From Anaerolineales bacterium (GTDB lineage Bacteria > Chloroflexota > Anaerolineae > Anaerolineales > Villigracilaceae): a stretch of DNA of 64,000 bases. Position 1 is the first letter of the stretch. Every line of letters starts with the position of its first letter. The DNA lies in NCBI GenBank assembly GCA_016927315.1, contig JAFGMV010000020.1, positions 1 through 64,000 of the forward strand, in the 5' to 3' direction. The position numbers and the translations under genes were made by a program. This document shows, in pieces, positions 9,431 through 17,205 of this stretch. The notes under the pieces are model-generated. The model ran no database searches, was not told the DNA's origin, and saw only the letters and a list, made by a program, of their open reading frames with translations.

Positions 9431-10690
9431 TTATTTTCCTAATTTAGGCAAAGAGATCTTGAAACAAGCGCCTTTGCCTTCCCCCTCACTTTCTGCCCAG
9501 ATTTTTCCTCCCTGCGCTTCGATCAACCCTTTCGCAATCGTCAACCCGATACCCAGGCCGCCATAACTCCTGGTATTGGGTGTTTCAACCTGGAAAAAGT
9601 CTTTGAAGATGTTTTCCAATTCTTCAGGAGTAATTCCAATCCCTTCATCCTGCACCCATATCAGGCAAGTCTTATTTTCACTTTTTGCCCCTACAATAAT
9701 CTTACCGCCATCAGGCGAGAACCGGACAGCGTTATTGAGAACATTGGCCAATGCAGCGCCCAACTTATCCGGATCCGTATTGATCAGGATCGGCTTTCTA
9801 GGAAGGTCAAATTCCAGTACCTGCGCTTTTGCATCAGCCATAGACTTTACATCCTTGCAGGCTTTTTCGAGGACCCTTTGGATTGCCATTACTTGTGCTT
9901 TATAAGTTAACTGATCGGCCTCGAGAAGGGTCAGGTTCCCCATGCCTTCCAGAAGGGTCCGCATCTGCATGGCTGCGTTCAGCACGTGTCTGGCATTCTC
10001 AGAAACATCCCCGCGTTTGTCTTCCCGCAGGAAGGTCGCATACCCTATCACGATCCCTAAGGGTGTGCGAAGCTCATGGGATGCCAGGGTCAGGAACTTG
10101 CTCTTCATCTGATCCGCACTGTTGGCGTTCTTGTAAGCATCTTTCAATTCCTGAACCAGGCGGGCATTATTGATGGCAACTGCGGCATGTGAAGCCAATA
10201 CAGACAGCACTTCTTCGTCATCGCTGTTGAATTCCCCTTTTGGTTTATTGAGGGCTTCCAACACACCAATGACCTTACTCTGCATCTGCATCGGTACGCC
10301 CAGGAAATTCTTTGGCTTGAAATTGACATGTTTTGAGGCTGTCGGAAAGTGACGCGGATCCTTGGAGGCCTCATTGATCAGCAGCGGTTTGTTGCTGCGG
10401 AATATGGATCCTGCCAGACTGTTATCGAGCGGAACCGGAATTTCTGCCAGTTTTGCGGGGTCTGTGCCGGTTGAAGCAGCGAAATACAAATGCTTTTTAA
10501 CTTCGTCATACAGCAAAATGGATGTCGCTTTACATTCCAACAGTTCGGCAGCCGCCTGGACGATCAACTCCAACAGGTCATTGAGATCCAGTGTCGAATT
10601 CAAAACAACACTGATCTCAACCAGCCGGTTCAGCTTCTGGGTGATTTTCCCCAGGGACTTTTCCTCGCGCGGGATCGTAGGAACTTTCAT
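9431..10690 (-). CDS. GAF-domain sensor histidine kinase
   Basis: A 419-residue soluble two-component kinase. An N-terminal coiled segment leads into a GAF sensor domain (about residues 25-180). The dimerisation and phospho-acceptor helix follows, with SHELRTPL and the acceptor His at about residue 205, then the ATPase domain with N box (LANVLNNAVRFSP, about 308-320), G1 box (DEGIGI) and G2 box (GGLGIGLTIAKGL). No membrane segment is present, so the signal is likely cytoplasmic: a small molecule or redox cue bound by GAF. No response regulator is adjacent, so it is an orphan kinase. All core kinase motifs are intact. Confidence 0.93.
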   Translation of the reverse strand: MKVPTIPREEKSLGKITQKLNRLVEISVVLNSTLDLNDLLELIVQAAAELLECKATSILLYDEVKKHLYFAASTGTDPAKLAEIPVPLDNSLAGSIFRSNKPLLINEASKDPRHFPTASKHVNFKPKNFLGVPMQMQSKVIGVLEALNKPKGEFNSDDEEVLSVLASHAAVAINNARLVQELKDAYKNANSADQMKSKFLTLASHELRTPLGIVIGYATFLREDKRGDVSENARHVLNAAMQMRTLLEGMGNLTLLEADQLTYKAQVMAIQRVLEKACKDVKSMADAKAQVLEFDLPRKPILINTDPDKLGAALANVLNNAVRFSPDGGKIIVGAKSENKTCLIWVQDEGIGITPEELENIFKDFFQVETPNTRSYGGLGIGLTIAKGLIEAQGGKIWAESEGEGKGACFKISLPKLGK

Positions 10691-10798
10691 ACTATATTCA
10701 GTTTAGTCTGAAAACCATTGTCTGGCAATCCCCACTTTGGAATAGAATGTTTGTTCTTTTTTCTGCTGTTTTGTTTAACTCTTTTCACCGGACAATAA

Positions 10799-10827
10799 AA
10801 AGCCAGGGCAAAGAATTCCCTGGCTTT
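10799..10827 (-). terminator. Terminator of the CPBP protease gene
   Basis: Perfect 10-bp stem (AAAGCCAGGG / CCCTGGCTTT) with a 9-nt loop. On the minus strand it is followed by a run of T (CTTTTTATT), a classic intrinsic terminator 25 bp after the stop codon at 10852. Confidence 0.85.
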
Positions 10828-10851
10828 CGATGGAAAACGTGTTTCGGCTCG

Positions 10852-11772
10852 TTAGGAAAGTTCAAGACCCTCTTTTTCTAAAGGTTGAAACGGCCGCTTT
10901 TTTATCCACATTGTCCAGACAACAAACAATAGCAAAGGTATCCATCCGGCGACACTGGACAACGTCCCGCCAAACGCCATATCCAGTCCCGGAACAAGAA
11001 ACATGACCGGCAGCCCGGCAACTGCATTGATCGAACCGTGCCCCAAAGCAGCCGACCAGGGGCTGCGGGTGTTCAGATACAACCAGGAAAGGATAATCCC
11101 AGCCAAAACACAGAAAACGATCATCATGAAAATCCCCAGGATCGGATATCCAGGGTAGTTCAATCCCTGTACAACGGCCGGAGCATGCCAGAATCCCCAG
11201 ATTACGCCGCTGAGCAGGATGGCTGGCCACTGGCCCAACGGCATCAATCGTGGAAGCAGGAACCCACGCCAACCCAACTCCTCTCCAAGCGCCAGGAGGC
11301 TGTTGAAAAACGGAGCAACGAGAACCGCACTCACAATTTGGATCGCCAGAATAAGGCGGATATCAAGCCGGTCAACGCCCGGAGCGTCTGCCATTGCTTC
11401 TCTTATCAAGGTAAAGTTCACATCAAAATGACCCGCACCAATGAGGATCGTTGTCAAGATCGTCAGCAGGCTCAACACCGGGAACAAGAACAGCGCCCAT
11501 AAATAATACCGCTTTGGCCCCAGTGTATTCAACCGCAGTGCACTGAAAGGCCGTCCGCTGATCCGGTTGGCAACCATGGCTGCAATCCCGGGTCCCCACA
11601 TCGCCAGCGCGAAGAAAACTGTCATTAGGATCTGCTTATTGATCTCGTCCTGCACAGGAAATACCACAGGGATCAGGAATAATGTCCAGGAAAACACAAA
11701 ACTGATCACCACATACCAGATTAGGGGTTTTCGTTCAAATCCTTTTACTTTTGTTGGATTATTTTCTAACAT
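10852..11772 (-). CDS. CPBP-family intramembrane metalloprotease
   Basis: A 306-residue polytopic membrane protein of the CAAX protease and bacteriocin-processing (Abi/CPBP) family. The defining motifs are present: EELGWRGF at about residue 165 (double Glu plus Arg), then GVIWGFWHAP with the second-motif His at about 200, and the GHGSINA motif near residue 250. About eight hydrophobic helices surround them. Known members are glutamic proteases in the membrane; substrates vary. It follows the SdpI-like gene in the same direction, 29 bp away, in a unit led by a GntR regulator. A parS-like site occupies the gap. Confidence 0.88.
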   Translation of the reverse strand: MLENNPTKVKGFERKPLIWYVVISFVFSWTLFLIPVVFPVQDEINKQILMTVFFALAMWGPGIAAMVANRISGRPFSALRLNTLGPKRYYLWALFLFPVLSLLTILTTILIGAGHFDVNFTLIREAMADAPGVDRLDIRLILAIQIVSAVLVAPFFNSLLALGEELGWRGFLLPRLMPLGQWPAILLSGVIWGFWHAPAVVQGLNYPGYPILGIFMMIVFCVLAGIILSWLYLNTRSPWSAALGHGSINAVAGLPVMFLVPGLDMAFGGTLSSVAGWIPLLLFVVWTMWIKKRPFQPLEKEGLELS

Positions 11773-11786
11773 GATAAACCTGAAAA

Positions 11787-11802
11787 TGTTTCACGTGAAA
11801 CT
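11787..11802. other. parS-like ParB-binding site, 15 of 16
   Basis: TGTTTCACGTGAAACT, one base different from the conserved bacterial parS palindrome TGTTTCACGTGAAACA. It lies in the 29-bp gap between the SdpI-like and CPBP genes. With the perfect copy at 12592-12607 it forms a pair 805 bp apart. Such sites load the ParB/Spo0J clamp and cluster near the chromosome origin. Confidence 0.85.
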
Positions 11803-12458
11803 TATTTTTGATCTGCAAGTTCTTCTTTCCGGTACAGAACATAGGAATAACCCACCAGAAAGATCGTTGCTGCAAACAAGGGAACCATCAAAAACCACAA
11901 TGCCAGCGCGCCAAAAAAGACACCCAAGACCGCAATGATACCTGCTGCAATAAAGAGTTTGGAACCCGCTTGATGGGTCTTGTCCCAAACCATATCACTG
12001 CTCAAAGTCCAGGGTGTACGGATTCCTATAAAAAAGTTGCGCTTGGCTTTCCCCATCATAATGCCGGCATAAATTAAAAATAGACCCAGCGCCGGTAGCA
12101 TGGCCGTTCCCATATTGAAGCCTGCATAGCCAAGGTTCCAGGCCAGTGTCAGGGCATGCATGTAGAGCAAGAAGAGTATCAGCAGGAAAATAAAAGTATT
12201 GAAGTATTCACGGAACTGGACAATATTTTTTTTGAGCGGGTCGATCATTGGGATGACCAGAAAAAGAGCCAGCATACCAGCCGCCACGACCGGCATCAGG
12301 AAAACTCCCCAAAATCTTGAAATATAACCATCCACCTGACCACTGGCGTTCCAGTGCGAAGCCACTTGTCCTGGCATCTGACCCCAGGCCAGGAGACCGG
12401 CAGCCACAGCAATCCCTATCAAGATCAGGGATAGGACCAATGTTGTTTTTGTGTTCAT
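11802..12458 (-). CDS. SdpI-family membrane protein (DUF1648 plus SdpI)
   Basis: A 218-residue membrane protein. The N-terminal half is a DUF1648 domain: a first helix, then MPGQVASHWNASGQVDGYIS, the characteristic His-Trp-Asn loop. The C-terminal half is SdpI-like, with the FIGIRTPWTL motif and paired helices. In Bacillus, SdpI is an immunity protein that also sequesters a regulator; here the function is not established. Start is the ATG at 12458, preceded by AGGAGA; the frame runs seven codons further upstream to no better start. The set GntR regulator, SdpI-like protein and CPBP protease is a common arrangement, and the slipin gene between them is decayed here. Confidence 0.87.
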   Translation of the reverse strand: MNTKTTLVLSLILIGIAVAAGLLAWGQMPGQVASHWNASGQVDGYISRFWGVFLMPVVAAGMLALFLVIPMIDPLKKNIVQFREYFNTFIFLLILFLLYMHALTLAWNLGYAGFNMGTAMLPALGLFLIYAGIMMGKAKRNFFIGIRTPWTLSSDMVWDKTHQAGSKLFIAAGIIAVLGVFFGALALWFLMVPLFAATIFLVGYSYVLYRKEELADQK

Positions 12459-12591
12459 CTTTATCTCCTTGTATTGCATGATAATAAAAAAGATACGCTC
12501 TCGCTCTGCTACCCAACCATCAGGGGGGAAGGTACAGCCAATCCAATTCCATCAAAGAAACCCGGCGCCCCTGTTTCTCTTGCCTTCCTAA

Positions 12592-12607
12592 TGTTTCACG
12601 TGAAACA
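12592..12607. other. parS site, perfect 16-mer
   Basis: TGTTTCACGTGAAACA, identical to the consensus bacterial parS palindrome. It overlaps the stop codon of the decayed slipin gene. A second, 15-of-16 copy lies at 11787-11802. The chance of two such sequences within 1 kb by accident is very small, so I read this as a true centromere-like locus. Confidence 0.92.
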
Positions 12608-13593
12608 TAAAACCACTGGCCAGCCAGCCTCATTCAAGCGTATTCCTTTCTCCGGCAGGTTATCCTGCGCCAGCGCTATCAGGCCGCTCAACCCGCCTAG
12701 ATTCATCGTGTCGGCAGCGCTGCTGGGCACGATCACCAGGGAGTCATTTTCTTTCAAACCTTCAAAAAGCATGTTCATGGCTCTCAGGTGCAGGGCCGTG
12801 GGTTTGGTCTTGTAAGAATAGGAGAGGCCTCTGCAAAGGAGTCGGCAATCTGCTTTTCAGATTCACCCAGATTGACGCGTGCCTGCCGTTCTCTTTCCGC
12901 CTGAGCCTGACGAGACATGGCATCTTCCAATTCCTGCGGGATCACCACATCCCGGATCTCTACCGATTGGACAGTCACGCCCCAGAGGGTCGTACGTTCG
13001 TCAATCAACTTCTGCAAGTCCTCATCCATCCGGGCACGGCCGATCAAGATGCTGGCCAGGTCCATCTGGCCGATCACTTCCCGCAAGGCCGTCTGTGCTG
13101 CCCAGGTGATTGCCGCCTGGTAGTCTCCAACCTTCAGGGTAGCCTTTTCAGCATCCCACACCACCCAGAATAGAACCACATCCACATCGACCGGCACAGT
13201 CTATTTCGTCAGGGTCTTCTCTGCAGAGAACGGCGTGACCATCACCCGGTGATCGATCCAGGTCGGGACAGTATCCACTACCGGGATAATCCAGAATGGT
13301 CCAGGGCCAGCCCGTTGATGGAATTTCCCCAACCGCAGAACCACCACCTTTTCCCATTGCGCGGCTGCATTCAACGCAAACAGTATGTAGGCGCCTGCGG
13401 CTGTCCAGCCTGATACCCAGGCAGGCAGCCACAGCTCAGCCATCCGGATTTGATCGAAATAAAACGCTCCCAAGATTGCTGCGACCAGACAGACCGTAAA
13501 GATTGTGCCAGCAGTTCCTGAGATGTGCTGGTCATCGTTTTGTTTTTTGAATATTGATCCGATCTTTTCCTTGTTCTCCTTTATTGCTGTCAC
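12596..13593 (-). pseudogene. Slipin/stomatin-like SPFH protein gene, broken
   Basis: Reads as one slipin gene in three pieces. Piece 1 (13593-13201) carries the N-terminal membrane segments and the QWEKVVVLRLGKF start of the SPFH domain. It ends at an in-frame TAG exactly where the family has Asp or Glu in the KTLTK-x-TVPVDVD segment. Piece 2 (13197-12784) continues in the same frame through the SPFH core (REVIGQMDLASIL, then RDVVIPQELEDAMSRQAQAERERQA). Near 12810 the frame shifts, and piece 3 (about 12820-12596) supplies the usual C-terminus (MNMLFEGLKEN, VPSSA). One nonsense codon and one frameshift make loss of function likely. It lies 12 bp after the GntR gene, so it was probably the second gene of that operon. 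Confidence 0.85.
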
Positions 13594-13605
13594 AACCTTT
13601 CTTTG

Positions 13606-14043
13606 TTAATGATCCGTCAGGTCTCTATGGTCTTTCCATTCATCGACCTGTTTCTGTAAACTCTTGGTAATTTCTTCCGGCTCAAAGCCCAACCGCAGGG
13701 TTTCCCTCAGGTAGCGCCAGGACAATGCTTCCAAAGTTTGCCGCCGCTGCTTCTCAGCTGCCTGCGGCGGCAGAGTATCCAGTATGTATGTGCCGCGTCC
13801 CTTTTGGGTCGAGATAATCCCGGATTCGTCCAGGAGACGGTACGCCCGCGCAACTGTATTGAAATTGACCCGCAGTTCAAACGCCAGAGCCCTTACAGTT
13901 GGAAGTTGCTCTCCAGGTTTCAAGCTGCCACCGATGACCTGCTGTTTGATCTGCTCTATGATTTGAATATAAATCGGTGTGTTTGAGCCCAGATCCAGCT
14001 GGATTTGTGAACTTAAGTCCTGGTTTCCGTTAATAGAGACCAT
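13606..14043 (-). CDS. GntR-family regulator, YtrA type
   Basis: A 145-residue regulator. The winged-helix GntR domain fills residues 18-90: PIYIQIIEQIKQQVIGGSLKPGEQLPTVRALA is the hallmark, followed by the recognition helix region NTVARAYRLLDESGII and the wing STQKGRGTYI. The remaining 50 residues form the short helical effector/dimer domain of YtrA-type members, which regulate membrane-protein and transporter operons. It heads the run slipin (broken), SdpI-like, CPBP. A matching inverted repeat lies just upstream (14063-14089), so autoregulation is likely. ATG at 14043 has a modest ribosome site (ACAGG). Confidence 0.9.
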   Translation of the reverse strand: MVSINGNQDLSSQIQLDLGSNTPIYIQIIEQIKQQVIGGSLKPGEQLPTVRALAFELRVNFNTVARAYRLLDESGIISTQKGRGTYILDTLPPQAAEKQRRQTLEALSWRYLRETLRLGFEPEEITKSLQKQVDEWKDHRDLTDH

Positions 14044-14062
14044 CCTGTAAAAATTGAACTAA

Positions 14063-14089
14063 TTGTATAATTGTACCAATTGTATACAA
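14063..14089 (-). promoter_or_regulatory. Likely GntR operator
   Basis: Inverted repeat TTGTATA (14063-14069) and TATACAA (14083-14089) separated by 13 bp, 20 bp upstream of the gntR start. YtrA-type regulators commonly bind GTATAC-like palindromes in their own promoters. The tract is AT-rich and probably overlaps the promoter. Confidence 0.55.
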
Positions 14090-14198
14090 AAAAACCCTTT
14101 TGTCAAGAACAGCTAACGGGAAAATAGTCATCGCCTGAAGTACGGTAACAGGTGATGTGTATCTGGCTCGTCTGGAAAACCATTCTGACTCCCGTCCG

Positions 14199-14252
14199 TA
14201 TCCTGTACTGATCCTGTACTGATCCTGTACTGATCCTGTACTGATCCTGTAG
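14199..14252 (+). repeat. Five heptamers at 11-bp spacing upstream of pdxS
   Basis: ATCCTGT occurs at 14200, 14211, 14222, 14233 and 14244, exactly 11 bp apart, as a near-perfect tandem of TGATCCTGTAC. The last heptamer ends nine bases before the -35 hexamer of the pdxS promoter. Heptamers with 4-bp spacers are the binding layout of OmpR/PhoB-family response regulators. Confidence 0.7.
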
Positions 14253-14259
14253 TCACCCG

Positions 14260-14288
14260 CTGTCAATCTTCTTGTTTTCCTCTATAAT
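14260..14288 (+). promoter_or_regulatory. pdxS promoter
   Basis: CTGTCA (14260-14265) and a perfect TATAAT (14283-14288) with a 17-bp spacer. Transcription would start near 14295, giving a leader of roughly 170 nt before pdxS. The weak -35 with a strong -10 suits activation from the heptamer array directly upstream. Confidence 0.6.
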
Positions 14289-14462
14289 ACAGGTCCATCC
14301 CATACCTGATGCATTCAAAAAACAAAGCTCTACCACAATCTATACTGGACTCACTTCATGAGCGTGGTAGAATCGAAGTCCAAGGATTACCGGTAATTAC
14401 AGGCGCTTATCCCCCGGTAATTGCCAAAAAATATTTCGTTTACCGCAATCAGGAGGCTGTTT

Positions 14463-15350
14463 ATGGAACAGCAAACAGGTACATTTGCCGTAAAGAAAGG
14501 TCTGGCCCAAATGCTTAAGGGCGGCGTTATCATGGATGTTGTGACGCCTGCACACGCAAAAATTGCAGAAGAAGCCGGCGCCTGCGCTGTCATGGCGCTT
14601 GAACGAGTCCCAGCCGATATCCGCGCCCAGGGCGGTGTGGCCCGTATGTCTGACCCCGACCTGATTCAGGGAATTATGGAGACTGTCTCGATCCCGGTGA
14701 TGGCCAAGTGCCGTATTGGACATTTTGTAGAAGCTCAACTGCTCGAATCCCTGGGCGTCGACTATATCGACGAATCAGAGGTGCTCACTCCCGCGGATGA
14801 AGAACACCACATTTATAAACATGATTTCAAGGTGCCCTTTGTGTGCGGCTGCCGCAACCTTGGAGAAGCCCTGCGCCGTATCGGCGAAGGCGCCGCTATG
14901 ATCCGCACCAAAGGTGAAGCCGGAACAGGGGATGTAGTAGAGGCAGTACGTCACGCCCGAACGGTCCTGGGTGAGATCCGACGCTTGCAGAACATGCCTG
15001 ATGAAGAACTGATGGCTTATGCCAAGAACATCGGCGCCCCCTTCCAACTGGTCAAAGAAACCAAGGAATTAGGCCGTATGCCCGTGGTCAATTTTGCCGC
15101 CGGTGGTGTTGCCACCCCCGCCGATGCCGCCCTGATGATGCAGCTTGGCGTGGATGGTGTTTTCGTTGGTTCCGGGATCTTCAAATCCGGGAATCCCGCC
15201 AAACGCGCCTCAGCCATCGTCAAAGCTGTCACCCACTACAATGATCCCTCCGTCCTGGTCGAAGTCAGCCGCAATCTGGGTGAAGCCATGGTCGGCATCA
15301 ACGTCTCGGGAATGGCAGATGAAGACAGAATTGCAGACCGGGGTTGGTAA
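14463..15350 (+). CDS. pdxS: Pyridoxal 5'-phosphate synthase, PdxS lyase subunit
   Basis: Synthase subunit that makes pyridoxal phosphate from ribose 5-phosphate, glyceraldehyde 3-phosphate and ammonia. The 295-residue product has the usual length. Signatures are all present: [17 protein letters not shown] at the start with the active-site Asp, [23 protein letters not shown] with the first catalytic Lys region nearby ([13 protein letters not shown]), then [11 protein letters not shown] and [34 protein letters not shown] for the phosphate site. ATG at 14463 follows AGGAGG by six bases; the longer upstream frame is ignored. PdxT, which supplies ammonia, is 68 bp downstream. The protein forms a dodecamer. 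Confidence 0.97.
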   Translation: MEQQTGTFAVKKGLAQMLKGGVIMDVVTPAHAKIAEEAGACAVMALERVPADIRAQGGVARMSDPDLIQGIMETVSIPVMAKCRIGHFVEAQLLESLGVDYIDESEVLTPADEEHHIYKHDFKVPFVCGCRNLGEALRRIGEGAAMIRTKGEAGTGDVVEAVRHARTVLGEIRRLQNMPDEELMAYAKNIGAPFQLVKETKELGRMPVVNFAAGGVATPADAALMMQLGVDGVFVGSGIFKSGNPAKRASAIVKAVTHYNDPSVLVEVSRNLGEAMVGINVSGMADEDRIADRGW

Positions 15351-15418
15351 CAAGAAACTAAAGACAGATCGCAGAAAACTTTTTTCAGGCTGTGCACCTT
15401 GGTGTCCATGGTTCTATT

Positions 15419-16009
15419 ATGAAAATCGGTGTACTCGCCCTGCAGGGCGACTTTGAAGAACATATCGGTATGCTTACCCAACTGGGCATACAGGCAGAGG
15501 AGGTTCGGCTGGCAAACCAACTGGATCTCCTGGACGGCCTGATAATCCCTGGCGGCGAGTCCACAACCATCGGCAAGCTGGCTGTGGATTTCGGCCTGCT
15601 CAAACCCATCCAGGATTTTGGGCAGGATCACCCTATCTGGGGAACCTGTGCTGGGGCCATCTTACTCTCAAAAGAAACCCATCGCAGCCAGCCCTTGCTA
15701 GGATTGATGGATATTACTGTCGAACGGAATGCCTTTGGCAGGCAGCTAGATTCATTTGAAGCTGACCTCGAAATGGGTCCCCCTTTGGATACTTCCGAAA
15801 GCTCCGACCCGTATCACGCTATTTTCATTCGCGCCCCTATCATCGAATCGGTCCAGAAAGATGCCAGGGCATTATTGACTCTTCCCGATGGGCGTATCAT
15901 CGCCGCCCAACAAAGACACCTGCTGGCGACTTCTTTCCATCCAGAACTTACCAATGATGATCGTTTTCATCGTTATTTCGTGACTCTGATCGAAAAACCC
16001 AAAGCATGA
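15419..16009 (+). CDS. pdxT: Pyridoxal 5'-phosphate synthase, PdxT glutaminase subunit
   Basis: Glutamine amidotransferase that hydrolyses glutamine and channels ammonia to PdxS. The 196-residue product begins MKIGVLALQGDFEEH, the family start. The nucleophile Cys lies in GTCAGAILL (about residue 80), and the catalytic His-Glu pair in TSFHPELTND near residue 172-174. GGESTTIGKL forms the oxyanion region. I chose ATG 15419 over an upstream in-frame ATG at 15392 because the family begins here. The stop overlaps the next start (ATGA), so the GNAT-like gene is translationally coupled. Confidence 0.96.
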   Translation: MKIGVLALQGDFEEHIGMLTQLGIQAEEVRLANQLDLLDGLIIPGGESTTIGKLAVDFGLLKPIQDFGQDHPIWGTCAGAILLSKETHRSQPLLGLMDITVERNAFGRQLDSFEADLEMGPPLDTSESSDPYHAIFIRAPIIESVQKDARALLTLPDGRIIAAQQRHLLATSFHPELTNDDRFHRYFVTLIEKPKA

Positions 16010-16923
16010 CCATCCGACCTCTTGATATCCTTGACCTGCCATTCATCCACCGTTACCGCAACCAAGCGCTGACGCTTGACAGCCTGCGTTCGCTGACCCG
16101 CGGAAATCCACTCGGCCCGGTCGGGTTCATGTCTTATCTCAATCCTGCTCGTCATGTTTATTCGGCAGTCAGCCAGGAAAATGGGACCACACTATTGGGC
16201 GGCATCATCCATACCCGGGATAAGCCATTCGCTAGGCTGTATTATGTTGCACCAATCAATGAACTCGACAATCCAGCCCTGCCTGAGCTGATCGAAGACC
16301 TCACCAACCAGGCCGGAGTTTGGGGAGCATTCCATGTCATCGCAGATATCGACCAAAACCACCTCCTGTATCCCATCCTCAGGCAGGTTGGGTTCTCGGT
16401 CTATGCCTGGCAGCGCATCTGGGATATCTCCAACCTGGATAAGCAAGATAATTCACCCGGTGATTGGATCAATGCCCGTTCGATCCACCAGACAACCATC
16501 CAGAATCTCTACTACCAGATCGTACCCCCGCTGATGCACCCGGTTGAGCCCTTCGAAAAGAACGCTAATGGCGTCATCTGCAAAGACGATCGTAAATGCT
16601 ATTCCCTGATCTGGTCTGGCATATACGGTATTGTTCTGACCCCTTTGATCCACCCCGAGGTCACCAACGTGGCAGATAAGTTGATCTCGCTTTTCAGACA
16701 CATCCCCGATAAACGCGGCCGGCCGATTTACATGTGCGTTCGCTCATACCAGGCCTGGCTCGAACCGGTCCTTGAAGACTTGGGGGCTCGTCCCAGCGAA
16801 CGCCAGGCAATTATGGTCAAACACTTGGTGCGTTTCATCCACGATGAGCAGACTGTTCCATCCGTCCCTTCACCAGTTAGTATCCAACCATCCGGATACA
16901 AACAGATCAATGGTAAAAAATAG
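16006..16923 (+). CDS. GNAT-like protein of unknown substrate
   Basis: A 305-residue protein that begins MTIRPLDILDLPFIHRYRNQAL, the usual opening of GNAT acetyltransferase domains, and has two halves that look like diverged GNAT folds. The acetyl-CoA loop R/Q-x-x-G-x-G/A is not clear, so catalysis is uncertain. It overlaps pdxT by four bases, which suggests the same transcript, but no known B6 step needs it. Codon use resembles its neighbours. Possible roles include acylation of a small molecule or protein, or a non-catalytic binding function. Confidence 0.6.
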   Translation: MTIRPLDILDLPFIHRYRNQALTLDSLRSLTRGNPLGPVGFMSYLNPARHVYSAVSQENGTTLLGGIIHTRDKPFARLYYVAPINELDNPALPELIEDLTNQAGVWGAFHVIADIDQNHLLYPILRQVGFSVYAWQRIWDISNLDKQDNSPGDWINARSIHQTTIQNLYYQIVPPLMHPVEPFEKNANGVICKDDRKCYSLIWSGIYGIVLTPLIHPEVTNVADKLISLFRHIPDKRGRPIYMCVRSYQAWLEPVLEDLGARPSERQAIMVKHLVRFIHDEQTVPSVPSPVSIQPSGYKQINGKK

Positions 16924-17013
16924 CACTCGTCTTGCAAGCAGGAACCCCCATCCCTATCGGATCCTTGCTGCGGGCTCCGGTTTTCCCGGTTTGAGTAACG
17001 AGTAAATCCATTC

Positions 17014-17042
17014 CTGAAAAAAAAGTAGATTCGTGTTATAGT
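17014..17042 (+). promoter_or_regulatory. Promoter of the AAA-R3H gene
   Basis: CTGAAA (17014-17019) and TATAGT (17037-17042) with a 17-bp spacer. Start of transcription would fall near 17049. The sequence TTGAGTAAC occurs twice here (16992 and 17044). Confidence 0.45.
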
Positions 17043-17205
17043 GTTGAGTAACAATTGCAAAGAAATGGATGGGCATCAAAATGGGCATATACACTCACAA
17101 TTAGGCTGCCGCTCGCTTCTCCCGGGGCGCTTTTGCGGCGTTATTGTTCCCCGGGCATCAATTGCCCTACCATTATCCGATTACCAATTGCAAAAATCAA
17201 ATCAA

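Noticed and set aside
14199-14252. CRISPR array or minisatellite
   Set aside because: The 11-bp unit is far shorter than CRISPR repeats and has no spacers of unique sequence; no cas gene is nearby.
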